From assembly GCA_964455375.1 (NCBI GenBank), contig CAYVXE010000007.1, forward strand, positions 1-64,000: DNA of 64,000 nucleotides, written 5' to 3'. The notes beneath the pieces are model-generated. The model ran no database searches. It saw only the letters and a list, made by a program, of their open reading frames with translations, and was not told the origin of the DNA. The position numbers and the translations under genes were made by a program. Source of the stretch: CAYVXE01 sp964455375. Lineage in GTDB: Bacteria > Zhuqueibacterota > Zhuqueibacteria > Oceanimicrobiales > Oceanimicrobiaceae. This document shows positions 16,866 to 25,422 of this stretch, in pieces (position 1 is the first letter of the stretch; the number at the start of each line of letters is the position of its first letter).

Positions 16866-18122
16866 ATGCGTACCAAAAACATTACGATTATCGGTGCAGG
16901 CCCCATAGGACTGGAAACAGCGCTTTACGCGCAAGAGCTGGGTTACGAGGTAACCATCTTTGAAAAAGGGAATATTGCAGAAAATATTCAGAGTTGGGGA
17001 CACGTTCGTCTTTTTTCGCCTTTTGCAATGAACCATTCCCCCCTGGGTCTTCAATTGTTACACCAGCACAATCCGGAGTGGCAACAACCAGACGAAAATG
17101 TTTATCTCACCGGCATCGAATTTGTAGAAGCGTATTTAAAACCCTTAAGTCAACTACCAGAAATTAGACAGAACTTGAAAACAGAAACGAGGGTAATCAC
17201 TCTATCCCGGAACGACGTCCTGAAAGGTGAATTCATCGGAAGGCCGGAACGCGCCGAGCGTCCGTTCAGAATTCTTACCGAAGATAAAACCGGTCAGGAA
17301 AGAATCAATTCAGCAGACATCATCATCGATACATCCGGGGTGTACGACATGCCAAACTGGTTGGGATCAGGCGGTATTCCCGCAGTGGGAGAACGCAACA
17401 GCCGACCCCATATCGACTATCATCTCAAAGATATTTATGGTAAGGACCGGGAAAAATTTGCCAACAAAAGCACCCTTCTCGTCGGGTCGGGGTATTCGGC
17501 GGCTACTGCCGTTATCGACTTTGAAAATCTCATCCGCGAGGAACCGAAAACCTCTTTACTCTGGATAGTACGGGGTTTCACGCAGAATCCCATTCCCGTC
17601 ATTGAGGGTGATCAACTGGAAGGCCGGGAAGGTTTAACAACCCGTGCGAATCGTATCGCCAAAAGCAACACCACAAACATCGAATTCAAAAATCAAACGT
17701 CTATTGAAGCGATACAGTATTTTGGAGATAAAAGGGAGTTCACCGTTGAATTACGCCGTAAAGGAGAGGTCGAGACCCTTCACGTGGACAATATCCTGGC
17801 GAATGTCGGCTATGGGCCGGACAATTCCATTTACCGTGAATTGCAAATCCACGAGTGCTACGCATCCCGCGGCCCCATGAAATTATCTGCGGCATTGCTG
17901 GGAAGCACCTCTGACGACTGTTTAACGCAGCAAAGTTTAGGGGCGGAAACACTTAAGAATCCGGAGCCGAATTTTTTCATCATCGGCAGTAAAAGCTATG
18001 GTCGAAATTCCACGTTTCTCATTCGCACCGGTTTGAGCCAAATCGTCGAAGTTTTTTCTCTTATCAACGGAAACCCGGAACTCAATTTATACAAAAACCC
18101 CATACCGGAAGAGGTCAACTGA
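16866..18122 (+). CDS. FAD/NAD(P)-dependent oxidoreductase of the ArsM-like cluster
   Basis: The 418-aa protein has an N-terminal FAD-binding Rossmann motif (IIGAGPIGLETA, near residues 8-19). A second dinucleotide-binding motif follows mid-protein (LLVGSGYSAATA, near 202-213), and a C-terminal FAD segment (ANVGYGPDNSIY). The layout resembles flavin-containing monooxygenases and thioredoxin-reductase-like flavoproteins. The substrate is unknown. It is the first gene of a tight cluster: only 3 bp separate its stop from the GTG start of the radical SAM gene, and the ArsM-like gene follows 12 bp after that. It may oxidise or reduce an intermediate made by these two enzymes. Confidence 0.82.
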   Translation: MRTKNITIIGAGPIGLETALYAQELGYEVTIFEKGNIAENIQSWGHVRLFSPFAMNHSPLGLQLLHQHNPEWQQPDENVYLTGIEFVEAYLKPLSQLPEIRQNLKTETRVITLSRNDVLKGEFIGRPERAERPFRILTEDKTGQERINSADIIIDTSGVYDMPNWLGSGGIPAVGERNSRPHIDYHLKDIYGKDREKFANKSTLLVGSGYSAATAVIDFENLIREEPKTSLLWIVRGFTQNPIPVIEGDQLEGREGLTTRANRIAKSNTTNIEFKNQTSIEAIQYFGDKREFTVELRRKGEVETLHVDNILANVGYGPDNSIYRELQIHECYASRGPMKLSAALLGSTSDDCLTQQSLGAETLKNPEPNFFIIGSKSYGRNSTFLIRTGLSQIVEVFSLINGNPELNLYKNPIPEEVN

Positions 18123-18125
18123 CTG

Positions 18126-19094
18126 GTGTCTATTGCACGTATAAAAGTCCATGATACATCCGGTGACGAAAACATTCAGCCAATGGATACGGCGGTAAAA
18201 CCGGACCCACAGGAGATTCCCTGGGCGCCGCTTTACAGCCTGGATGCGCTGTGGTTTCAGGTTGGCGGCACCATTTGCAATTTATGGTGTAGCCACTGTT
18301 TTATCAGTTGCAGCCCGGAAAATCATACGTTTGGATTTATGCCGCGGGGAACCGTAAAAAAATTTCTTGACGAATCAAAAGACCTCGGTGTAAAGGAATA
18401 CTATTTCACCGGCGGTGAACCATTCATGAATAAAGACCTCCCGGACATTCTAAAAGACACCCTGACCATGGGACCGGCCACAGTTTTAACCAACGGCATT
18501 CTCATTCATGAACGGGTTGCGCAAAAACTAAAACAAATTGTTGACCACTCCATTTTTTCGCTGGAATTGCGCGTGAGTATCGATGGTTTCACCGCGGAAA
18601 CAAACGACAAAATTCGCGGTACCGGCAGTTTTAAAAAAGCCATGCAAGGCGTTAAGAACCTTGTGGATGCAGGCTTTCTGCCAATTATCACCGCCGCACA
18701 AACCTGGGAAGATTCTGAAACCGAACATATTTTCCAGGGCTTTCGCAAGGTCCTCATGGAACTGGGGTACCCCAGACCACGCATCAAGATTATTCCACCG
18801 CTGCGCATCGGACGAGAAAAAGTACGAAGCCACGGTTATGATCAATTTGAATACATTTCCACCGAGATGATGGCAAATTATGATGACAATCTGTTGCAAT
18901 GCACGCACAGCCGTATGGTGACTGACAAAGGCGTTTACGTTTGTCCCATTCTAATCGACTATCCCGAAGCAAAAGTCTCGGAAAATTTGCAAGATTCATT
19001 TTCACCCTATCAACTAAAACATCAGGCATGCTACACCTGCTATCTGTCAGGTGCCATTTGCCACAATTTTGCACCAACTGAAACGTCAAATTAA
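18126..19094 (+). CDS. Radical SAM enzyme with C-terminal Cys cluster
   Basis: The 322-aa protein has the radical SAM CX3CX2C motif, C51-NLW-C55-SH-C58, with a fourth nearby Cys62. TGGEP near residues 95-99 is the SAM-contacting motif and LRVSIDG follows later. C259, C273, C302, C305 and C312 near the C terminus suggest an auxiliary iron-sulfur cluster of the twitch/SPASM type. The reaction is unknown; in arsenosugar pathways a radical SAM enzyme (ArsS) acts next to ArsM, but this protein does not carry the sequence features I associate with ArsS. The start is GTG, with AGAGGT upstream inside the flavoprotein gene. Confidence 0.85.
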   Translation: MSIARIKVHDTSGDENIQPMDTAVKPDPQEIPWAPLYSLDALWFQVGGTICNLWCSHCFISCSPENHTFGFMPRGTVKKFLDESKDLGVKEYYFTGGEPFMNKDLPDILKDTLTMGPATVLTNGILIHERVAQKLKQIVDHSIFSLELRVSIDGFTAETNDKIRGTGSFKKAMQGVKNLVDAGFLPIITAAQTWEDSETEHIFQGFRKVLMELGYPRPRIKIIPPLRIGREKVRSHGYDQFEYISTEMMANYDDNLLQCTHSRMVTDKGVYVCPILIDYPEAKVSENLQDSFSPYQLKHQACYTCYLSGAICHNFAPTETSN

Positions 19095-19106
19095 AAGGAA
19101 ACGACT

Positions 19107-20288
19107 ATGAGTGACATCAAAACCAATGGAGCACAAAAAGCCATCAGTGTAGAAAAAGCTGTCCGCGAACGCTATGCAGAAGGAGCCAAAGCCCGGGAGG
19201 CCGCATTGTGTTGCCCCATCGACTACGATCCGAAATATCTCGAAGTCATTCCGCCGGAAATTATCGAGCGTGATTATGGTTGCGGCGACCCATCCAAATA
19301 CGTAAAACCGGGTGAAACCGTTCTCGACCTCGGCAGCGGTACAGGCAAGATTTGCTACATTATTTCTCAATTGGTGGGGGCTGAAGGCAGCGTCATCGGT
19401 GTGGATATGAATGATGAGATGCTGAACCTTGCACGATATTATCAAAAGGAAATCGGCGACAAAATTGGCCATTACAATGTTGACTTTCGGCGCGGGAAAA
19501 TACAGGATTTGAAAGCCGACCTGGACAAAGCAGAATTCTATCTTCGGGAAAATCCCATCAACAATGCCAGTGATTTGTTACGGTACGAAGAATTCGTTGA
19601 AGAACAAAAAAACAATCATCCTCTTATTCAGGATAATTCGGTGGACCTGGTGGTCTCAAACTGCGTTTTAAATCTTGTTAAGGATGAAGACAAAAAACAA
19701 CTGTTTGCTGAAATTTTCCGTGTTTTGAAAAAAGGCGGTCGGGTGGCCATTTCGGACATCGTCTCAGACGAGGAGATTCCAGAGCACCTGAAAAACGATG
19801 CGGATCTCTGGAGCGGCTGTCTGTCAGGAGCCCTGACAGAAGAGGATTTCCTGCAACAATTTGCCGACATCGGTTTTTATGGGATTAAGATTGAAAAACG
19901 CGATGCAGAACCGTGGCAGACCGTGGAAGGTATCGAATTCCGCTCTGTGACCATCACCGCCTACAAAGGCAAAGAAGGCCCATGTCTGGAACGTAACCAG
20001 GCGGTTATTTATAAGGGCCCCTGGAAAGCGGTCATCGACGATGATGGCCACACCTTGTACCGCGGTGAGCGCATGGCAGTATGCGACAAAACCTTCCAAA
20101 TCTATTCAGGTGAACCATACAATGATGAGGTTCTTTTGATTCCGCCCAAAGAGGAAATTCCCATCGAAGAAGCTGAATCGTTCAATTGTAATAAAAATGC
20201 GCGCCGGCATCCGCGGGAAACCAAGGGTCTGGACTACCATGTGACCGAACGAAGCAATGCACCTGCATGCGGCCCGGATTGCTGCTAA
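19107..20288 (+). CDS. ArsM-like SAM-dependent methyltransferase with Cys-rich C-terminal extension
   Basis: The 393-aa protein has the SAM-binding motif LDLGSGTGK (residues 73-81). It keeps the three cysteines that bind As(III) in ArsM: C59 in RDYGCGDP, C186 in VVSNCVLNL and C238 in WSGCLSGAL; C35-C36 may match the N-terminal ArsM cysteine. An insertion of about 35 residues lies near 135-172. After the catalytic domain (about 285) is an extra domain with C293 and C326, then a tail ending ACGPDCC. The best reading is methylation of trivalent arsenic or a related thiophilic element, possibly as a biosynthetic step together with the radical SAM enzyme. AAGGAAACG gives the SD. Confidence 0.82.
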   Translation: MSDIKTNGAQKAISVEKAVRERYAEGAKAREAALCCPIDYDPKYLEVIPPEIIERDYGCGDPSKYVKPGETVLDLGSGTGKICYIISQLVGAEGSVIGVDMNDEMLNLARYYQKEIGDKIGHYNVDFRRGKIQDLKADLDKAEFYLRENPINNASDLLRYEEFVEEQKNNHPLIQDNSVDLVVSNCVLNLVKDEDKKQLFAEIFRVLKKGGRVAISDIVSDEEIPEHLKNDADLWSGCLSGALTEEDFLQQFADIGFYGIKIEKRDAEPWQTVEGIEFRSVTITAYKGKEGPCLERNQAVIYKGPWKAVIDDDGHTLYRGERMAVCDKTFQIYSGEPYNDEVLLIPPKEEIPIEEAESFNCNKNARRHPRETKGLDYHVTERSNAPACGPDCC

Positions 20289-20386
20289 AATGGTTTCGGT
20301 TATAATTAATGCAAAACGCCTTTACGCTGCAAAATCTGTGTTCCATGCTTTTGCGGTATTGACGTTACGTTTATGCACAAATACAC

Positions 20387-21187
20387 ATGATACAAAAACG
20401 ACTTTATAACAAAATAGCCGTGTTTGGTGGCATCTACAACAACTATCTTGCTCTCGAAGCTCTGGTAGAAGATGCCAAAAACCGTGGCGTTGAAAAACTT
20501 TACTGCCTTGGTGACCTTGGTGCATTTGGCCCTTACCCAAACAGGGTCATGCCAATTTTACTCGAAAACCAAATCGAGATGGTGCAGGGTAATTATGACA
20601 ATTCCATTGGCAACGACCGAAGCGATTGCCAGTGTGGTTACACCGACCCGCGCGACAATTTTTTTGCGCAAATCAGCTACAACTACACGTTTGCCAATAC
20701 CAATACGAAATTTAAGAATTGGCAAAAATCATTACCGAAAGACATTCGTCTCACCTTCGGTGGTAAAAAACTTCTTCTTTGTCATGGCTCGCCACGACAG
20801 ACCAACGAATTTTTGTGGGAATCGACAACGCCGAATCATTTTCTGGAAAAGCTGTTTCGTGATTATGATGCAGACATGATTTTAACCACGCATACCGGTA
20901 TTCACTGGCAGCGAAAATTACCTGACGGTAAGGAATTCATCAATGTCGGTGTAATTGGACGGCCGGAAAATGACGGACAAACCAATGTTTGGTACACCGT
21001 TTTGACTGCACATGACGGTAGAGTAAAAAACGAATTTGTGCCTCTCAATTATGAGCATGAAAGGTTAGCCGCAGAGATGTCCGCAGAAAAACTACCGGCG
21101 GAATTTGTCGACACGATTCTCACAGGCTGGTGGACAACCTGCCTGGAAATTTTACCGTCGAAAGAACGGGTTAGAGGTAAATACTAA
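20387..21187 (+). CDS. Metallophosphoesterase-fold protein with altered metal site
   Basis: The 266-aa protein follows the YfcE-like calcineurin fold: CLGDLGAFGPYPN (GDxxxxGP), VQGNYDNSIG (GNxD), LLCHGSP (GH) and TTHTGIH near the end. The first metal motif, normally SDxHgN, reads GGIYNN here, so the D and H ligands are missing; the final GHTH is THTG. It may therefore bind one metal, another metal, or have lost hydrolase activity. It lies 98 bp after the ArsM-like gene and ends at a terminator, so it is probably the last gene of the cluster. No clear SD precedes the ATG. Confidence 0.75.
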   Translation: MIQKRLYNKIAVFGGIYNNYLALEALVEDAKNRGVEKLYCLGDLGAFGPYPNRVMPILLENQIEMVQGNYDNSIGNDRSDCQCGYTDPRDNFFAQISYNYTFANTNTKFKNWQKSLPKDIRLTFGGKKLLLCHGSPRQTNEFLWESTTPNHFLEKLFRDYDADMILTTHTGIHWQRKLPDGKEFINVGVIGRPENDGQTNVWYTVLTAHDGRVKNEFVPLNYEHERLAAEMSAEKLPAEFVDTILTGWWTTCLEILPSKERVRGKY

Positions 21188-21209
21188 ACTTTCATTCAAT
21201 AAACAGAAT

Positions 21210-21241
21210 GCCTGGATTCCAATATGGATTTCAGGCTTTTT
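21210..21241 (+). terminator. Rho-independent terminator closing the ArsM-like cluster
   Basis: GCCTGGATTCC (21210-21220) pairs with GGATTTCAGGC (21226-21236) with one mismatch and one wobble around an AATAT loop. Five T follow. It sits between the convergent phosphoesterase and glyS genes. Confidence 0.85.
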
Positions 21242-21263
21242 GTTTTTAAGATTAGATTTCGTT

Positions 21264-22601
21264 CTATTGAACTTTTTCCTGAATATAGCCAAGTAATTTA
21301 TCCGTACTTATGCGTTCCTGCTGCATGGAATCCCGCTCGCGGACAGTGACCGTTTGATCTTCCATAGTTTGTGAATCGACGGTAATACAGAACGGAGTGC
21401 CCGCTTCATCCTGCCGACGGTAGCGCCGGCCGACGGCCCCGCTTTCATCATAAAAGACCATCATATGTTTTTTCAATTCATCTGTAATTTTGTGTGCAAC
21501 TTCCGGCATGCCGTCACGTTTTACCAAAGGGAAAATCCCCGCTTTGATGGGTGCAATTTGGGGTGATAAGTGCAGCACAACTCGGGTGTCCTTTTCCAAT
21601 TGTTCTTCCTCGTAGGCATCTACCAGGCAGGTGAGCAACGTCCGGTCACATCCTGCCGACGTCTCGATGATGTACGGAACAAATCGTTCACGTGTGGCGT
21701 CATCGAAGTACTGCATGTCTTTACCGGAATATTCCTGATGCCGCTTCAAATCAAAATCCGTTCGATTGTGAATACCTTCCAATTCTTTCCAGCCAAAAGG
21801 GAATTTATATTCAACATCGAACGCCGCAGAGGCATAGTGGGCCAACTCATCAGGCCCATGTGGATGAAACCGCAGATTTTCTTTCCGAATTCCAAGTTCA
21901 TCGTACCATTGAATACGTTGTTCTTTCCAGTGTTCAAACCATTCGGTGTCTGTTCCGGGTTTTACAAAAAATTGCATTTCCATCTGTTCGAACTCACGGG
22001 TGCGAAAAATAAAATTACGCGGTGTGATTTCATTCCGGAATGCTTTTCCGATCTGGGCGATGCCGAAAGGAACCTTTTGCCGTGAAGATTGCAGAACATT
22101 CTGGTAATTTACATAAATGCCCTGTGCGGTCTCCGGGCGCAGATAAACAACGGTAGCGCCTTCCTCAACCGGCCCCATGTGGGTTTTAAACATCAAATTA
22201 AATTTACGTATCTCCGTCAGCTCCCCGCCACACTCACATACCATTTTACTGGGTTTTTGCGGGCAGGGTGTCGACTCTAACATATCTGCACGGAAACGCC
22301 CATTGCATGTCTTGCAATCCACCAGGGGGTCGGTAAACCCTTCCACATGCCCGGAGGCTTCCCAGACCTTCGAGTGCATGAGAATTGCAGCATCCAAACC
22401 GACGATATTATCCCGCATCTGTACCATGCTTTTCCACCAGAAAGCCTTAATGTTCTTTTTTAACTCAACTCCAAGCGGACCGTAATCATAACAACTGTCT
22501 AACTTGCCATAGATTTCACTGGACTGAAAAATATAGCCCCGCCGTTTCGTGAGAGATACAATTTTGTTCATGACATTATCTGTCTTCGTTTGGCTCATCA
22601 T
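21264..22601 (-). CDS. glyS: Glycyl-tRNA synthetase, single-chain (alpha2) type
   Basis: The 445-aa class II synthetase charges tRNA-Gly in the cytoplasm. It is the dimeric bacterial/eukaryotic-type enzyme rather than the alpha2beta2 GlyQ/GlyS form. Visible hallmarks are GYIFQSSEIYG and YDYGPLGVELKKN at the N terminus, RPETAQGIYVNY (motif 2 region), RNEITPRNFIFRTREFEQME and a C-terminal anticodon-binding domain (LSPQIAPIKAGIFPLVKRDG). A CxxC pair lies in DCKTCNG. The first codons are ATG-ATG; AAAGGACG fits the second ATG (22598) best. The galT-like gene is 15 bp upstream on the same strand. Confidence 0.95.
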   Translation of the reverse strand: MMSQTKTDNVMNKIVSLTKRRGYIFQSSEIYGKLDSCYDYGPLGVELKKNIKAFWWKSMVQMRDNIVGLDAAILMHSKVWEASGHVEGFTDPLVDCKTCNGRFRADMLESTPCPQKPSKMVCECGGELTEIRKFNLMFKTHMGPVEEGATVVYLRPETAQGIYVNYQNVLQSSRQKVPFGIAQIGKAFRNEITPRNFIFRTREFEQMEMQFFVKPGTDTEWFEHWKEQRIQWYDELGIRKENLRFHPHGPDELAHYASAAFDVEYKFPFGWKELEGIHNRTDFDLKRHQEYSGKDMQYFDDATRERFVPYIIETSAGCDRTLLTCLVDAYEEEQLEKDTRVVLHLSPQIAPIKAGIFPLVKRDGMPEVAHKITDELKKHMMVFYDESGAVGRRYRRQDEAGTPFCITVDSQTMEDQTVTVRERDSMQQERISTDKLLGYIQEKVQ

Positions 22602-22616
22602 ACGTCCTTTTAATCG

Positions 22617-23657
22617 TTAATCTACTTTTTCATCAATTAATAGTTTCGTCGCCCTTTCCGGTGTAACAACATTTATATGAAAACCTGACCCCACATCAAA
22701 ACCGGTATACCCGCGAAATCTCGGTGTAATCTCGAAATGCCAATGATAATCTTTCTCCAGAGTTTTCCAGTATCCTCTTTGTTTCCCAGCAGCGATGTTC
22801 GGACCTGAATGCAAAACGAGAACATAATTGGGGTCCTGAAGCGTAATATGAATTTTCCTCAAAATTTCGTGAAGTATTTCTGCCAGTTGACCGAATTGAT
22901 TGTTCCACTCAAAAAACGTTTCGTGGGCTTTAGGCAATATCCATATCTCAAAAGGTGCACGAGATGCAAAAGGCGAAAGAGCCACAAAAAACTCATTCTC
23001 AAAAACAATTCGCTCGTTGTCGGACAGTTCCTGGTTGGCAATATCACAAAAAATACATCTCTCTTTATATAGATAATGTTCTCGTGCATTTATTAATTCA
23101 GTTTTTACACGGGTTGGTGTAATAGGTGTTGCGATTACATGCGAATGGGCATGGTGTCTTAAATCATCATTTCCTTCACCGTAATTTTTTTGTACCATGA
23201 CATAGCGAAAGCGGACATCACGCTTTAAATCCAAAATCCGTTCCTTATACGCTGTTAAAATATGTTGAATTTGTGCCGTATCCATGTCGTGTATCTGTTT
23301 TCCAGACTCCGGCGTTTCTATGACAAGTTCGTGAGCACCAATACCATCGAGAACGTCGTAAAGTCCCACGCCCCGACTGTTCAATTCACCATAAATTTGC
23401 AAAAAGGGCTGCTGTCTTGGCAGGACACGGACCTTCCATCCGGGTTGATTTTTGGAAGAATTCGCATCCCGAATAGCAAATATTTCAGATGCGGTCTCTG
23501 CTTCGAACCCGGCGCAATACTTCTGGCTTGTGTCACCAGGTTGACTTTTGTAGCGAACATTAGACCGATTGATTAACTCGGATACATTGTAATCGCCTTG
23601 AATAATAATAGACCACTGTCCCGTTACAGGATCACGACGGAATTGATTTTTCTCCAT
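22617..23657 (-). CDS. GalT-like nucleotidylyltransferase with HxHxH active site
   Basis: The 346-aa protein has two HIT-like halves and the overall pattern of galactose-1-phosphate uridylyltransferase: an RRDPVTGQWSIII start, VLPRQQPFL, a mid CIFCDI (C201, C204) and DYHWHFEITPR near the end. The active-site segment reads H169-A-H171-S-H173, where GalT enzymes normally have HxHxQ. The N-terminal zinc motif CxxC keeps only C48. It may therefore be a GalT homologue with changed acceptor use, such as a sugar-nucleotide phosphorylase or hydrolase. It lies between the CorB-like gene and glyS in a minus-strand run. Confidence 0.75.
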   Translation of the reverse strand: MEKNQFRRDPVTGQWSIIIQGDYNVSELINRSNVRYKSQPGDTSQKYCAGFEAETASEIFAIRDANSSKNQPGWKVRVLPRQQPFLQIYGELNSRGVGLYDVLDGIGAHELVIETPESGKQIHDMDTAQIQHILTAYKERILDLKRDVRFRYVMVQKNYGEGNDDLRHHAHSHVIATPITPTRVKTELINAREHYLYKERCIFCDIANQELSDNERIVFENEFFVALSPFASRAPFEIWILPKAHETFFEWNNQFGQLAEILHEILRKIHITLQDPNYVLVLHSGPNIAAGKQRGYWKTLEKDYHWHFEITPRFRGYTGFDVGSGFHINVVTPERATKLLIDEKVD

Positions 23658-23679
23658 GATGATATTCCTCTAAACTGAA

Positions 23680-25005
23680 TTATTCATCTATTTGATTCCC
23701 TGCGTTCTCAGCAATCTCCTGAGGCCGGGCAATCGTCAGAATAACACAAATGATTCTATTTCGGACGACACTTTCTATCTTAAATGTAAACTGTCGATAT
23801 TTTATAACTTCATTCACTTTCGGGACGTGACCGGTTAAACTTAAGATAAAACCACCAAGGCTATCATATTCCCCTTCTGTTGGCAACTCTATTTCAAGTT
23901 CTTCGTTCAGTTCGTGTAAATCAATTTTTGCATCGACGGAATAGCTATATTCATTTAATTTCCGATAAAGAGGTCCTTCCTGATCATACTCATCCTGAAT
24001 ATCGCCTACGATCTCCTCGATAATATCTTCCAATGTTATCAAACCCGCCGTGCCGCCATATTCATCCACCACAATTGCCATGTGATGTTTTTCCTTTTGA
24101 AACTCTTTCAACAGATCGTGCAACTTTTTATTTTCCGGAACAAAATGGGCAGGCCGCGCCAATTTTTTCAAATCAACCGTTGCCGAATTTTCTCTCACAT
24201 CAAACAGCAACAGGTCTTTAACATGGATAACCCCTAAAATATTATCCACATCTTCATGATACAACGGAATCCGTGAATGACCCCGCTCGCTTATAATTTT
24301 TTTAAAGTCATGAATGTTTATGGTCTCCTCCACAGAAACGATATCCGTTCTGGGAATCATAACCTCGTGTACCTCAGTCTCACCAAACTCATAAATAGAG
24401 TAAATCATTTCCCGTTCGTTATCTTCCAAGAGACTGATTTGCTCTTCGTTTTCAACAAAGGTCATTAGATTATGTCGGTTGAACAAACGGATACTGGATG
24501 TAAGATCATATTTTTTTACAAGTACATTTTGAAAAGCTATCAGGCCCTTTACAAACGGCTCGCACAGATAGACACAGATTCTGACGGGCCAATAGGTAAG
24601 TTTTGCATATTTTAAGGGATTATTTAAAATGAAAATTTTTGCACCAAACTCATTGGTCAACAAGAAAATTAAGAACAACCCAAACACAAGCAAGACAAAG
24701 GAAAGTAAAATTGAGACAATCGTCACTTTTCCAGCAGCAAAAAAGAGAAAGGCCATACAAACGATAAAGCCAATCGTTACAAATAATTTTGCAATACGAA
24801 TACTGAAAAACAGGGAATCTTCTTTTTCTAATAAATGTTGAATAAGCGGATCTTTGTCGTTCTTTTTCGATGTCTCCTTCTGGAAATTTTCGGGTAAACT
24901 CAAATAAGCAATCTGCGCTGCACTGAAAACTATCAATAAAACAGTAAAACAAAACCCAACGACAGAAAATAAAATCAAAATATGTGTATCATTCACCATT
25001 ATCAT
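23680..25005 (-). CDS. CNNM/CorB (HlyC/CorC family) membrane protein
   Basis: The 441-aa protein has an N-terminal DUF21 membrane domain of about four helices (residues 1-190). A CBS pair follows (EVMIPRTDIVSVEE, GHSRIPLY, ILGVIHVKDLL, then HMAIVVDEYGGTAGLITLED). A C-terminal CorC_HlyC transporter-associated domain ends the protein (EYDSLGGFILSLTGHVPK). The family is linked to magnesium or cobalt efflux; in FCB bacteria a relative is GldE. Its ATG abuts the stop codon of ybeY, so the two are coupled. Confidence 0.9.
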   Translation of the reverse strand: MIMVNDTHILILFSVVGFCFTVLLIVFSAAQIAYLSLPENFQKETSKKNDKDPLIQHLLEKEDSLFFSIRIAKLFVTIGFIVCMAFLFFAAGKVTIVSILLSFVLLVFGLFLIFLLTNEFGAKIFILNNPLKYAKLTYWPVRICVYLCEPFVKGLIAFQNVLVKKYDLTSSIRLFNRHNLMTFVENEEQISLLEDNEREMIYSIYEFGETEVHEVMIPRTDIVSVEETINIHDFKKIISERGHSRIPLYHEDVDNILGVIHVKDLLLFDVRENSATVDLKKLARPAHFVPENKKLHDLLKEFQKEKHHMAIVVDEYGGTAGLITLEDIIEEIVGDIQDEYDQEGPLYRKLNEYSYSVDAKIDLHELNEELEIELPTEGEYDSLGGFILSLTGHVPKVNEVIKYRQFTFKIESVVRNRIICVILTIARPQEIAENAGNQIDE

Positions 25006-25416
25006 TTACGTTTCATTTAAAAAATAATTTTCCCGCTCAGCCATTTTCTTTTTGCCACCAGGTGTTTTATCATCATAACCAAGAAAATGTAAGAGGCCAT
25101 GCACCAATACCCGCCTCAACTCCTCTCCCGGTGTGGCACCAAATACTTCAGAATTAACGAATACCTGATCAACGCTGATATAGACCTCTCCTTCAAACAT
25201 ATCATCTTCATCTGAAATGGGAAATGCAATCACATCTGTCGGGTTATTTTTTTCTAAATATTGCCGGTTTAACTCACAAATATAGTCATTCGAAACAAAA
25301 ACGACATTTATTTTTGCTTCGCGTTTTTGTTCAGAACGCCACACAGACCGGGCAATTTCTTTAAAGCCGGACATGTCAATTTGTTTGTTTTGGTGATTAT
25401 AAAAATTGAATTCCAT
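25006..25416 (-). CDS. ybeY: Endoribonuclease YbeY (rRNA maturation)
   Basis: The 136-aa protein carries the UPF0054 motif HGLLHFLGYDD. The first two metal-binding His are kept; the third ligand, His in most bacteria, is Asp here, a variant that I associate with FCB lineages. NPTDVIAFP and GEVYIS upstream are family signatures. YbeY takes part in 16S rRNA 3' processing and ribosome quality control. It sits between the 7TM-HD gene (6 bp) and the corB-like gene (0 bp), the conserved phoH-HD-ybeY order. Confidence 0.93.
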   Translation of the reverse strand: MEFNFYNHQNKQIDMSGFKEIARSVWRSEQKREAKINVVFVSNDYICELNRQYLEKNNPTDVIAFPISDEDDMFEGEVYISVDQVFVNSEVFGATPGEELRRVLVHGLLHFLGYDDKTPGGKKKMAERENYFLNET

Positions 25417-25422
25417 AGAAAA

